NCBI GenBank assembly: GCA_036526195.1
Contig: DATCYZ010000118.1
Location: forward strand, 1 to 35,112
Origin: DATCYZ01 sp036526195
Lineage (GTDB): Bacteria > Pseudomonadota > Gammaproteobacteria > Burkholderiales > SG8-39
Direction of reading: 5' to 3'
DNA: 35,112 bases
The notes under the pieces are model-generated. The model worked only from the letters and a program-made list of their open reading frames with translations. It had not been told where the DNA came from and ran no database searches. This document shows positions 7,718 to 15,425 of the stretch, in pieces. The position numbers were made by a program, and so were the translations under genes. Each line of letters begins with the position of its first letter. Positions within the stretch are counted from its first letter, which is position 1.

Positions 7718-8919
7718 GCACTGCTTCAAACGGTCCGCTCTCGGGCCTGCGCATCCTCGACATCGCCACCATCGTCGCCGCGCCCTCGGCCGCAGCGCTG
7801 CTCGCCGACTACGGCGCCGAAGTGCTGAAGCTGGAAATGCCCGGCGCCGGCGACGGCGCGCGCGGCTTCCCGCCGTTCAAGGACGGCAAGCCGCTGTGGT
7901 GGAAAGTCACCAACCGCGGCAAGACCTTCGCCACGCTCGACCTGCGCAAGCCCGAGGGCGTGGCGCTGTTGAAGCGCCTGCTGCCGAAGTTCGACGTGCT
8001 GATCGAGAACTTCCGCCCCGGCACGCTGGATCGCTGGGGGCTGGACAAGGCGACGCTGTGGGCGATCCAGCCGCGCCTCGTCGTCCTGCGCGCTACCGGG
8101 TTCGGGCAGGACGGCCCGTACCGCGACCGGCCGGGCTTCGCGCGCATCTTCGAGGCGATGAGCGGCCTGACCTACATCACCGGCGACCCGCAGGGCGAAC
8201 CGATGCACGCCGGCTACCCGATCGGCGACGCCGTCGGCGGCCTGTTCGGCGCGATCGGCATCCTGTCGGCCTGCTGGAAGCGCGCGCGCGACCCCAATGC
8301 GCCGGGCGAGGAGATCGACCTGTCGCTCACCGAGGCCACGCTCAAGCTGCTGGATTTCATCGCCATCGAGCACGACCAGCTCGGCGTGGTGCGCGAGCGC
8401 TCGGGCAACGCCAACCAGTACTCCGCCCCCGCGGCGGTGTACCGCACGAAGGACGACCGCTGGGTGACGCTGGCCGGCTCCACCAACGCGCTGTGGGCAA
8501 ACAACTGCCGCGCCATCGGCCGCGCCGAGCTGATCGACGACCCGCGCTTCGTGAACAACGGCTCGCGCGTGCAGCACGCCGCCGAACTGAACGGTATCTT
8601 CTCGGCCTGGTGCGCGCAGCGCACGCTGGCGGAGGTGCTCGCCGCGTTCGAGCGCGCCCAGGGCACGATCGCGCCGATCTACTCCATCGACCAGGTGTTC
8701 GCCGACCCGCAGATGCAGGCGCGCGAGGCGATCACCCGCGTGCCGGATGCCGACTTCGGCACGGTGGCGATGCAGAACGTGGTGCCGCGCTTCACCAACG
8801 ACCCGGGGCGCATCCGCCACTCGGCCGGTGCCGTGGGCTGCGACAACGACCGCGTCTGGGGCGAACTCGGCCTGTCCGCGGACGAGCAGGCGAAGTTGCG
8901 TGCCGCGAAAGTCATCTAA
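7714..8919 (+). CDS. CaiB/BaiF-type (class III) CoA-transferase
   Basis: A 401-residue family III CoA-transferase that moves CoA between carboxylic acids, with an Asp-acyl anhydride intermediate. The catalytic Asp is expected in YPIGDAVGG (Asp172). Other family marks are LSGLRILDIATIVAAP at the start, DVLIENFRPGTLDRWG near residue 100 and the EIDLSLTEA strand near 200. The protein is cytoplasmic. No Shine-Dalgarno precedes the ATG, which overlaps the stop of the small ORF at 7619-7717; translation is probably coupled. The next gene starts 3 bases after its stop. In this operon it would activate the imported acid for the acyl-CoA dehydrogenase. The true CoA donor and acceptor are unknown. Confidence 0.93.
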   Translation: MSTASNGPLSGLRILDIATIVAAPSAAALLADYGAEVLKLEMPGAGDGARGFPPFKDGKPLWWKVTNRGKTFATLDLRKPEGVALLKRLLPKFDVLIENFRPGTLDRWGLDKATLWAIQPRLVVLRATGFGQDGPYRDRPGFARIFEAMSGLTYITGDPQGEPMHAGYPIGDAVGGLFGAIGILSACWKRARDPNAPGEEIDLSLTEATLKLLDFIAIEHDQLGVVRERSGNANQYSAPAAVYRTKDDRWVTLAGSTNALWANNCRAIGRAELIDDPRFVNNGSRVQHAAELNGIFSAWCAQRTLAEVLAAFERAQGTIAPIYSIDQVFADPQMQAREAITRVPDADFGTVAMQNVVPRFTNDPGRIRHSAGAVGCDNDRVWGELGLSADEQAKLRAAKVI

Positions 8920-8922
8920 GGC

Positions 8923-10035
8923 ATGAACCAACTGAAGAACGCGCTCTGCGAGCGCCTCGGCATCGAACTACCGATATTCGGCTTTTCGCATTCGGTGGAC
9001 GTGACCGTGGCGATCGCCGAGGCCGGCGGCTACCCGGTGTTCGGCGCGGCGCGCGAGGCGCCCGAGCGGATTGCGCCGGAACTCGCGGCGCTGAGGAAGC
9101 GCCTCGGCAGGCATGCCTACGGCGTCGACCTGATGTACCCGAAGCTCGCCGGCGACGAGCCGAGCGTGGCCGCGGCGCGCGAGAAGCTCTCCCCCGAGCA
9201 CCTCGCCTTCGTCGAGGCAATCCGGAAAAAGTACAAGGTGCCGGCGCAGACGAAGCCGAATTTCTTCGCCGACACGGTGCGCAACGAAGCCTTCTTCCGC
9301 GCGCAGACCGACGCGGTGCTCGGCTCGGACGTCGACGCCGTGGCCACGGCCGTCGGCCTGCCCAAGGCGGTCGTCGAGCGCGCGAAGGCCGCGGGCAAGA
9401 CCACCTTTGCCCTGATCGGCAGCGCGCGCCACGTCGCGCCCGCGCTCGAGGCCGGGATCGACATCCTGGTCGCGCAGGGCTATGACGCCGGGGGCCACAC
9501 CGGCACCGTGGGCACCTTCTGCCTGGTGCCGCAGGTGGTCGAGGCGGTCGAGGCCGCGGGCGCGCAGGTGCCGGTGCTCGCCGCGGGCGGGGTCGGTTGC
9601 GGGCGCCAACTCGCCGCCGCGCTCGCGCTCGGCGCGCAGGGCGTCTGGCTGGGTACGGCCTGGCTCGCCACGCGCGAGTACGCCACGCCGCCGGTGCTGC
9701 TCGCCCGGTTGCTCGCGGCGCGCAGCGAAGATACCCTGATCACGCGCGCCCACAGCGGCAAGCCCTGCCGCGTGCTGGCGAGCCGGTGGAACGAGGAGTG
9801 GGAGGCGCCGGGCGCCCCGGCACCGCTTGCCATGCCGTACCAGCACGCCCTCACCGGCGCGCTGCTCGCGGCCATCGAGGAGCACCAGGTCGAACCGTTG
9901 GTGTACGAGGCCGCCGGGCAGTCGGTGGCATGGTTCAACGAGCTCACCACGGTGCGAAACATCATCGAACGCCTGGCGCAGGAGGCGCAGGCCGCGTTTG
10001 CATCAGTAAAGCCTTACGCAATTCCGCAATCCTGA
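8923..10035 (+). CDS. Nitronate monooxygenase / 2-nitropropane dioxygenase family flavoprotein
   Basis: A 370-residue FMN-dependent TIM-barrel protein. The conserved GYDAGGHTGT carries the catalytic-type His192, and AAGGVGCGRQLAAAL (about 220-234) is the FMN phosphate-binding loop, followed by GAQGVWLGTAW. Characterised members oxidise nitronates; the family also includes enoyl reductases and trans-acting flavin enzymes, so the true reaction here may be different. It lies 3 bases after the CoA-transferase stop. Its own TGA is part of the Shine-Dalgarno region (GAGGAGG) of the next gene, so the operon is tightly coupled. Confidence 0.88.
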   Translation: MNQLKNALCERLGIELPIFGFSHSVDVTVAIAEAGGYPVFGAAREAPERIAPELAALRKRLGRHAYGVDLMYPKLAGDEPSVAAAREKLSPEHLAFVEAIRKKYKVPAQTKPNFFADTVRNEAFFRAQTDAVLGSDVDAVATAVGLPKAVVERAKAAGKTTFALIGSARHVAPALEAGIDILVAQGYDAGGHTGTVGTFCLVPQVVEAVEAAGAQVPVLAAGGVGCGRQLAAALALGAQGVWLGTAWLATREYATPPVLLARLLAARSEDTLITRAHSGKPCRVLASRWNEEWEAPGAPAPLAMPYQHALTGALLAAIEEHQVEPLVYEAAGQSVAWFNELTTVRNIIERLAQEAQAAFASVKPYAIPQS

Positions 10036-10047
10036 GGAGGATGCATC

Positions 10048-11022
10048 ATGAAGAAGAGACAGTTCATCGCCACCACCCTCGCCTGCGCGCTCGCCGCCGC
10101 CTTTGCCGCGCCGGTCGCCGCGCAGACCTTCCCCTCCAAGCACCTGCGCATCGTCGTGGCCTATCCCGGCGGCGGCATCGTCGACCTGATGGCACGCTCG
10201 GTGAGCGAAAGCCTCGGGACGAGGCTCGGCCAGCAGGTGATCGTCGAGAACAAGCCGGGGGCGAACGCCAGCATCGGCACCGATGCGGTGGCCAAGTCCG
10301 ACCCGGACGGGCACACGCTGCTGCTGGCGACGCTCGCCACCACGGTCAACCCGAACCTGAACAAGGTGCCTTGGCACCCGGTGAACGACTTCGCCGGCGT
10401 CGCGCACATGGGCGTGGTCGCCAACATTGCCGCCGTGCACCCCTCGCTCGGCGTCAAGGACCTCAAGGGCTTCATCGCGCTGGTGAAATCGAAACCCAAG
10501 CAGATCAACTACGTGAACCCCGGCAACGGCTCCTCGCCGCACGTCAGCGCCGAGTTGCTGCAGCAGAACACCGGCACGCAGATGACGTCCATCGGCTACA
10601 AGGGCATCCCGCCGGCCATTCCCGACTTCCTTTCGGGCGCCGTGCCGTTCGGCTTCTTCCCCTACGCCACCATCGCCACGCACGTGCGCTCGGGCAAGGC
10701 GGTGGCGATCGCGATCGCCTCCCCGGTGCGCGACAAGCAGTTCCCCGAGCTGCAGACCATGACCGAGCAGGGCTTCGAGGACTCGCAGGTGAACTCCTGG
10801 TACGCCTTCGCGGTGGCCAAGAAGACGCCGAAGGAGATCATCGATCGCCTGAACAGGGAGATCAACGCCGTGCTGGCGGATCCCGAGACCGTGGCGCGCG
10901 TCGAGAAGATCGGCGGCACCGTGATCGCCGGCTGGACCCCGGCGCAGACCGACAAGATGTTCGCCGACGACCTCGCGCGCTGGGCGAAGTTCACCAAGTC
11001 CGCGGGCATCGAGGCCAAGTAA
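10048..11022 (+). CDS. TctC/Bug-type periplasmic solute-binding protein
   Basis: A 324-residue protein with a clear signal peptide (MKKRQFIATTLACALAAAFAA, cleavage near residue 26) and the family start of the mature part, FPSKHLRIVVAYPGGGIVDL. The VIVENKPGANASIGTDAVAK and DGHTLLLAT segments are diagnostic of the tripartite tricarboxylate transporter receptor family. These receptors bind small carboxylates. No TctA or TctB membrane partner is in the window, as is usual for the expanded Bug proteins of Burkholderiales, so it must share a transporter elsewhere or act as a sensor. GGAGG lies 8 bases before the ATG. Its stop overlaps the next ATG by one base (TAATG). Confidence 0.95.
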   Translation: MKKRQFIATTLACALAAAFAAPVAAQTFPSKHLRIVVAYPGGGIVDLMARSVSESLGTRLGQQVIVENKPGANASIGTDAVAKSDPDGHTLLLATLATTVNPNLNKVPWHPVNDFAGVAHMGVVANIAAVHPSLGVKDLKGFIALVKSKPKQINYVNPGNGSSPHVSAELLQQNTGTQMTSIGYKGIPPAIPDFLSGAVPFGFFPYATIATHVRSGKAVAIAIASPVRDKQFPELQTMTEQGFEDSQVNSWYAFAVAKKTPKEIIDRLNREINAVLADPETVARVEKIGGTVIAGWTPAQTDKMFADDLARWAKFTKSAGIEAK

Positions 11023-11432
11023 TGGCGAGCGACGCCGAGGCGCTCGCGCTGCTCAAGCGCTTCGGCAAGGCCTTCAACGCCGGCGACGCCGCGGGCATCC
11101 TCGAGTGCGTCACCGACGATTTCGAATGGTGGCTGCACGAGGGGCCCGAGGCGCCGCACGGGCGCATCGTGCGCGGGCGCGCGGCGCTCGAGGCGGAACT
11201 CGCGGCGCGCAAGGCCCGCTACCGCGAGCTGCGCTTCTCGGAGACCGGAGTGCTGGTCGCCGGCGAGCAGGTCGTGGGCACCTTCCGCGCGCGCGGCGCC
11301 CATGCCGAGGGCGTGAACGGCGGCGCGGCCATCGACGTGCGCGGCTGCGACCTCTACGTCCTGCGCGAGGGCCGCATCGCGCGCAAGGACAGTTACTGGA
11401 AGCACATCCCCCCCGGAGAATCGACGACATGA
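11022..11432 (+). CDS. NTF2-like / SnoaL-fold protein
   Basis: A 136-residue protein with the pattern of the NTF2-like superfamily: an N-terminal helix pair (ALALLKRFGKAFNAGDAAGI), then DDFEWWLHEG and a beta-rich second half ending CDLYVLREGRIARKDSYWK. Members are small cone-shaped domains that act as isomerases, cyclases, hydrolases or ligand carriers, and the sequence alone does not say which. It starts inside the stop of the TctC gene (TAATG) and its own TGA overlaps the SDR start (ATGA). This dedicated coupling suggests a part in the same pathway. The start is fixed by these overlaps and by the length. Confidence 0.78.
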   Translation: MASDAEALALLKRFGKAFNAGDAAGILECVTDDFEWWLHEGPEAPHGRIVRGRAALEAELAARKARYRELRFSETGVLVAGEQVVGTFRARGAHAEGVNGGAAIDVRGCDLYVLREGRIARKDSYWKHIPPGESTT

Positions 11433-12196
11433 AGCTCAAGGACAAGGTCTGCGTGGTGACCGGCGCGGCGAGCGGCATCGGCGCGGCCGCGGCGGCGCGC
11501 TTCGCCGCCGAGGGCGCGCGCGCGGTGGTGGGCGTGGACCTGAAGGAACCCGCCGGCGGCGGCATCGCCTGCGATGTCTCGGACGAGGCGGCGGTCACGC
11601 AACTGATCGAGACGGTGATCGCGCGCCACGGCCGCATCGACGTGTTCTTCTCGAACGCCGGCATCATCGAGAGGAGCGGCCTGGCGGCGACGCTCGAGAC
11701 CTGGCGGCGCACCATGGATGTGAACTTCATGGCGCACGTGCTCGCCGCGCGCGCCGTGGTGCCGCACATGGTGCGCGACGGCGGCGGCTACCTGCTGAGC
11801 ACCGCCTCGGCGGCGGGCCTGCTGATGCAGGTGGATTCGGCCACCTACACCGTGTCCAAGCACGCCGCGGTGGCCTTCGCGGAGTGGTTGTCGGTGAACT
11901 ATTATGAGCGCGGCATCCGCGTCTCCTGCCTCTGCCCGCAGGGCGTGCAGACGCCGATGCTGCTCGGGCCGAAGGGCGACCGGAAGTCCTTCCTGCTGGA
12001 GGCCTCGGTGACGGCCGAGTTTGCCGTCGATTGCGTGGTGCGCGCGATGGAGGCCGAGACCTTCCTCGTGCTGCCGCACGCCGAGGTCGCCGATTTCGAG
12101 CGCCGTCGCGCGAACGATCGCGACCGCTGGCTCGGCGGCATGCGCCGCATGAAGGCGAAGATCGACGCCAACCCGGCGCTGCAGGGACGCGACTAG
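11429..12196 (+). CDS. Short-chain dehydrogenase/reductase (SDR)
   Basis: A 255-residue classical SDR. It has the cofactor motif TGAASGIG (residues 11-18), Asp37 at the end of the second strand (suggesting NAD(H) rather than NADP(H)), NAG at 76-78, and the catalytic set Asn99, Ser127, Tyr140 and Lys144 (YTVSK). Such enzymes oxidise or reduce an alcohol or ketone. It is the last gene of the 6462-12196 operon, where it could take the 3-hydroxyacyl step after hydration of the enoyl-CoA; no hydratase is seen in the operon. The start overlaps the preceding stop (ATGA at 11429). Hairpins follow the stop codon. Confidence 0.93.
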   Translation: MKLKDKVCVVTGAASGIGAAAAARFAAEGARAVVGVDLKEPAGGGIACDVSDEAAVTQLIETVIARHGRIDVFFSNAGIIERSGLAATLETWRRTMDVNFMAHVLAARAVVPHMVRDGGGYLLSTASAAGLLMQVDSATYTVSKHAAVAFAEWLSVNYYERGIRVSCLCPQGVQTPMLLGPKGDRKSFLLEASVTAEFAVDCVVRAMEAETFLVLPHAEVADFERRRANDRDRWLGGMRRMKAKIDANPALQGRD

Positions 12197-12197
12197 C

Positions 12198-12218
12198 CGG
12201 GCCGGCCGATTCGGCCCG
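12198..12218 (+). repeat. Hairpin after the SDR gene
   Basis: Perfect 7-bp stem CGGGCCG (12198-12204) with its complement at 12212-12218 and a 7-base loop, starting 2 bases after the SDR stop. No T-run follows. It may mark the 3' end of the operon. Confidence 0.45.
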
Positions 12219-12247
12219 CAGGGCGCGGGCTGATACCATTGGCGCCG

Positions 12248-12266
12248 CGGGGCCGCAACGGCCCCG
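12248..12266 (+). terminator. Probable terminator between SDR operon and mscS
   Basis: Perfect 8-bp stem CGGGGCCG (12248-12255) and CGGCCCCG (12259-12266) with loop CAA, followed by GTTTCAATTC. The T-run is short, so termination may be partial. It lies 33 bases before the mscS start. Confidence 0.5.
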
Positions 12267-12299
12267 GTTTCAATTCATGACCCGCATGGAGGGACCGCC

Positions 12300-13205
12300 A
12301 TGGAAGAAATCCGTTCCCTGATCGGCATGTTCGACGCGAAGGAGTGGAAGACCTTCGTCTCGAGCGCCACCAGCATCGCGCTCATCCTCGTGCTCGCCAT
12401 CGTGGTGCGCGCGGTCGCGCACCGGCTGATCCGCGGATTCCGCAGTTACGTGCAGCGCCACGCCGAAGACGCGGGCCGCGCGCAGCGCGTCGAGACCCTC
12501 GGGCGCACCTTCCGCTACATCACCACGGTGGTGATCAGCATCGTCGCCGGCTCGCTGGTGCTCGACGTGCTCGGCATCTCGGTGGCGCCGATCCTTGCCG
12601 CGGCCGGCGTGGCCGGCATCGCCGTCGGCTTCGCCGCGCAGAGCCTGATCAAGGACTACTTCAACGGCTTCTTCCTGCTGCTCGAGGACCAGATCCGGCA
12701 GGGCGAGATCGTCAACGTGGCGGGCGTCGCCGGCGTGGTCGAGGGCATGACGCTGCGCTACGTGCGGCTGCGCAACTACGACGGCCACGTGCACTTCGTG
12801 CCAAACGGCGAGATCAAGCTGGTGATCAACCTGACGCGCGACTTCGCGCAAGCCGTGGCCGACATCGGCATCGCCTACCGCGAGAACGTCGACGAGGCGA
12901 TCGGCATCATGAAGGAAGTGGGCGCGGCGATGCGCGCCGACGAGACCTTTGCGCCGAAGATCCTCGCCGACCTCGAGATCGCCGGCGTGGACAGCTGGGG
13001 CGACTCCGCGGTGATCGTGCGCTGCCGCTTCAAGGTCAAGGGCGCGGAGCAATGGACGGTGCGGCGTGAGTTCCTCAAGCGGCTGAAGGCGGCCTTCGAT
13101 GCGCGCGGCATCGAGATCCCGTTCCCGCACCTGACGATCTACGCGGGGCAGGCGAAGGACGGCAGCGCGCCGCCGCTGCGCATCGCCTCGGACGTCAAGG
13201 CCTGA
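12300..13205 (+). CDS. Small-conductance mechanosensitive channel (MscS family)
   Basis: A 301-residue inner-membrane channel of the minimal MscS type that releases solutes on osmotic downshock. Hydrophobic segments lie at about residues 22-40 and 68-88. The pore helix follows with Gly/Ala packing (AAAGVAGIAVGFAAQSLIKD, about 100-119) and the typical NGFFLLLEDQIRQGEIV after it. The cytoplasmic beta and alpha/beta domains complete the protein, including YVRLRNYDGHVHFVPNGEI. GGAGG lies 8 bases before the ATG. The carbonic anhydrase gene starts 13 bases after its stop, so the two are probably cotranscribed. Confidence 0.93.
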   Translation: MEEIRSLIGMFDAKEWKTFVSSATSIALILVLAIVVRAVAHRLIRGFRSYVQRHAEDAGRAQRVETLGRTFRYITTVVISIVAGSLVLDVLGISVAPILAAAGVAGIAVGFAAQSLIKDYFNGFFLLLEDQIRQGEIVNVAGVAGVVEGMTLRYVRLRNYDGHVHFVPNGEIKLVINLTRDFAQAVADIGIAYRENVDEAIGIMKEVGAAMRADETFAPKILADLEIAGVDSWGDSAVIVRCRFKVKGAEQWTVRREFLKRLKAAFDARGIEIPFPHLTIYAGQAKDGSAPPLRIASDVKA

Positions 13206-13218
13206 GCCGGCGCCGCCA

Positions 13219-13848
13219 ATGATCCCCGCGGACGAAGCCCTCGAGCGCCTGCGCGCGGGCAACCGGCGTTTCGTCGAGGGCCGGCGCAACCCGGCGGCGC
13301 AGAACGGCCAGGCCCGCCGCAACGAACTGGCGGAGGGGCAGCAACCCTTCGCCATCATCCTCGGCTGCTCGGATTCGCGCGTCCCGGCCGAGATCGTCTT
13401 CGACCAGGGGCTCGGCGACCTGTTCGTGATCCGGGTGGCCGGCAACATCGTCGCGCCCTCGCAGATCGGCAGCGTCGAGTTCGCCGCCGAGCGCTTCAGC
13501 ACCCGGCTGGTCGTGGTGCTCGGGCATTCGCAGTGCGGCGCCATCGAGGCGACCCTCGAGACCCTGCTGGCCCCGGGCGAGCGCCCCTCGCGCAACCTGA
13601 GTTCCATCGTCGACCGCGTGCGGCCCGCGATCGAGGGCCTGATGGCCACCGACCTGCGGCACGACCCGGCGGCGCTGGCCACCCAGGCGGTGCGCGCCAA
13701 TGTGCGCGCCTCGGCGAACCAGCTGCGCCACGGCTCCGGGGTGCTCGAGGAACTGATCCGCGACGAAGGCCTGCGGGTCGTCGGCGCCGAGTACTCGCTC
13801 GAGACCGGGGTGGTCGAGTTCTTCGACGGCAGCGCGGCCCTGCGCTAG
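13219..13848 (+). CDS. Beta-class carbonic anhydrase
   Basis: A 209-residue zinc enzyme that interconverts CO2 and bicarbonate in the cytoplasm. The zinc ligands are Cys50 (in CSDSR, with the Asp52-Arg54 dyad), His103 and Cys106 (GHSQCGAI). There is no signal peptide. GxVxF-type strands such as RVAGNIVAPSQIGSVEF fit the family. It is 13 bases downstream of mscS and 33 bases upstream of a cupin gene. Bicarbonate supply for carboxylases is the general role; nothing in the neighbourhood ties it to one enzyme. Confidence 0.95.
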   Translation: MIPADEALERLRAGNRRFVEGRRNPAAQNGQARRNELAEGQQPFAIILGCSDSRVPAEIVFDQGLGDLFVIRVAGNIVAPSQIGSVEFAAERFSTRLVVVLGHSQCGAIEATLETLLAPGERPSRNLSSIVDRVRPAIEGLMATDLRHDPAALATQAVRANVRASANQLRHGSGVLEELIRDEGLRVVGAEYSLETGVVEFFDGSAALR

Positions 13849-13881
13849 GATTTCACCTCCCGACCCCTGACCGGAGGCCCC

Positions 13882-14175
13882 ATGACCACCACCGCCATCG
13901 ACACCACGGCGTTCGAAGCCGAACTGCGCCGGGATGGCTACGACGACATCGTCCTGCGCGAGATCCCGCCGCAGACCGTCGTCAAGGACCACAGCCACGA
14001 CTTCGACGTGCGCGCCCTCATGCTTGCGGGCGATTTCACCCTCGGCTGCAACGGCACCGCCACCACCTACCGTCCGGGCGAGGTCTTCACCATGGCCGCC
14101 GGGCGCAAGCACGACGAGGCCATCGGCGCACAGGGCGCAAGCTACCTCGTCGGCCGCCGCCACGCGAAGCGCTGA
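13882..14175 (+). CDS. Small single-domain cupin protein
   Basis: A 97-residue protein with one cupin barrel. Motif 1 is the HSHDFDVRALMLAGDFTLG segment with His37 and His39, and motif 2 ends in PGEVFTMAAGRKH with His77, giving a plausible three-His metal site. No enzyme activity can be assigned. GGAGG lies a few bases before the ATG. The DUF1272 gene starts 5 bases after its stop. Confidence 0.82.
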   Translation: MTTTAIDTTAFEAELRRDGYDDIVLREIPPQTVVKDHSHDFDVRALMLAGDFTLGCNGTATTYRPGEVFTMAAGRKHDEAIGAQGASYLVGRRHAKR

Positions 14176-14180
14176 ACCCG

Positions 14181-14426
14181 ATGCTGCAACTGCGCCCCAA
14201 TTGCGAGTGCTGCGACAAGGACCTGCCGCCGGCCTCGCTCGAGGCGCGCATCTGCTCGTACGAGTGCACCTTCTGCGCCGCCTGCGCCGAGGGCGTGCTG
14301 GGCGGGCGCTGCCCGAACTGCGGCGGCGAGTTGCTGCGCCGGCCGGTGCGGCCGGCGGAAAAGCTGGCGAAGCACCCCGCCTCGACCGAGCGGGTGCTCA
14401 AGACCGGGGGCTGCACGGCCGTCTGA
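14181..14426 (+). CDS. DUF1272 protein, Cys-rich zinc-ribbon-like
   Basis: An 81-residue protein opening MLQLRPNCECCDKDLPP, the signature of DUF1272. Nine cysteines in the first 47 residues (C8, C10, C11, C25, C29, C32, C35, C44, C47) form CxxC-like pairs that should bind zinc. The C-terminal tail contains KHPASTERV, also typical of the family. No function is established that I know of. It starts 5 bases after the cupin stop and is the last gene of the rightward mscS group. The frame is fixed by the family N-terminus. Confidence 0.88.
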   Translation: MLQLRPNCECCDKDLPPASLEARICSYECTFCAACAEGVLGGRCPNCGGELLRRPVRPAEKLAKHPASTERVLKTGGCTAV

Positions 14427-14496
14427 GCGCCGATTGGCGCCCTCGGACTGATGGGGCGCACGATGGGAATGCGCGCCCTCGTACTGCCGGGGGAGC

Positions 14497-14519
14497 ACGA
14501 GGGGGCAGCGCCCCCTCGT
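14497..14519. terminator. Hairpin between convergent DUF1272 and ABC permease genes
   Basis: Perfect 10-bp stem (14497-14506 with 14510-14519; arm ACGAGGGGGC) with loop AGC. It lies midway between two convergent stops and could end transcription from both sides, though neither side has a T-run. Confidence 0.5.
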
Positions 14520-14531
14520 AGCCGACTGCGA

Positions 14532-15425
14532 CTATCTCTGCATACCCCAGCGCCGCACCGTGCGTAGTTCCACCGTGCGGAAGATCAGGTACTCCACGGC
14601 CACGCCGATCAGGATGATGATAAAGAGGCCCGCGAACACCTGGTCGGTGTTCAACAGTTCCGCGTTCTCGAAGATGTGCCAGCCCAGCCCCCCGCCCTGC
14701 GCGGTCGCGCCGAACACCAGCTCGGCGCCGATCATCGTGCGCCACGCAAAGGCCCAGCCGATCTTCATGCCCGAGAGCACCGTCGAGAGCGCCGCGGGAA
14801 TCAGGATCTTCGCCGCGAACACCACGCCGCGCAGCCCGTAGTTCTGGCCGACCATGCGCTGCGTGTGGCTCACGCCCTGGAAGCCCGAGTAGGTGTTCAG
14901 CGCCACCGCCCAGAGCACCGCGTGGATCAGGATGAACACCAGGCTGAAGGTGCCGAGCCCGAACCAGAGCATGGACAGCGGCAGGATCGCGATCGAGGGC
15001 AGCGGGTTGAACATCGCCGTGGCGGTGGTGAGGATGTCGGCCCAGACCCGCCACACCGAGGCGAGCGAGACCAGCACCGCGGCAACGAGCAGCCCCACTG
15101 CATAGCCCATGAAGAGCGAGCTCATGGTGAAGGTGATCTTCGCGAGCATGCGATGGTCGTTGAACGCCTTGACGATCGCAATGCAGGTGTCCGAGAAACT
15201 GGGAAAGAGCAGCTTCGGCACGTCGGCGATCTGCGTGTACGCCTCCCAGAGCACGACGAACATCAGCAGCACCGCGAGGTTGCGCACGATCTGCACGTTC
15301 CACAGCCGCTCGAGGAGCGAGAGCGGGCGCTCGACCTGGCCGATCTTCGAGGCATCGAGCGGCGTCAGCTCGAACTCCGGCCGGTCCACCGGCATCGGGC
15401 GCGCATCCGTCATCGCCGCGCTCAT
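14532..15425 (-). CDS. NitT/TauT-type ABC transporter permease (second copy)
   Basis: A 297-residue inner-membrane permease of the nitrate/sulfonate/taurine importer family, with about six hydrophobic segments (for example NLAVLLMFVVLWEAY and LVFILIHAVLWAVAL). The cytoplasmic coupling region is QRMVGQNYGLRGVVFAAK, followed by ILIPAALSTVLSGMKIGWAFAWR. It is clearly paralogous to the permease just upstream: both share RMVG-NYGLR, KILIPAA, GWAFAWRT, AELVFGA, QGGGLGW and a final RWGM. Its ATG overlaps the upstream stop (ATGA at 15422-15425). It is the last gene of the importer operon. Confidence 0.93.
   Translation of the reverse strand: MSAAMTDARPMPVDRPEFELTPLDASKIGQVERPLSLLERLWNVQIVRNLAVLLMFVVLWEAYTQIADVPKLLFPSFSDTCIAIVKAFNDHRMLAKITFTMSSLFMGYAVGLLVAAVLVSLASVWRVWADILTTATAMFNPLPSIAILPLSMLWFGLGTFSLVFILIHAVLWAVALNTYSGFQGVSHTQRMVGQNYGLRGVVFAAKILIPAALSTVLSGMKIGWAFAWRTMIGAELVFGATAQGGGLGWHIFENAELLNTDQVFAGLFIIILIGVAVEYLIFRTVELRTVRRWGMQR

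Noticed and set aside
5082..7772. 896-codon minus-strand frame spanning two genes
   Set aside because: Covers the out-of-frame complement of two well-supported acyl-CoA dehydrogenases; Arg/Ala-rich with no family marks.
9597..11432. 611-codon frame as a fusion protein
   Set aside because: Its first 475 codons are an out-of-frame reading of the monooxygenase and TctC genes; only the NTF2-like part from 11022 is a gene.
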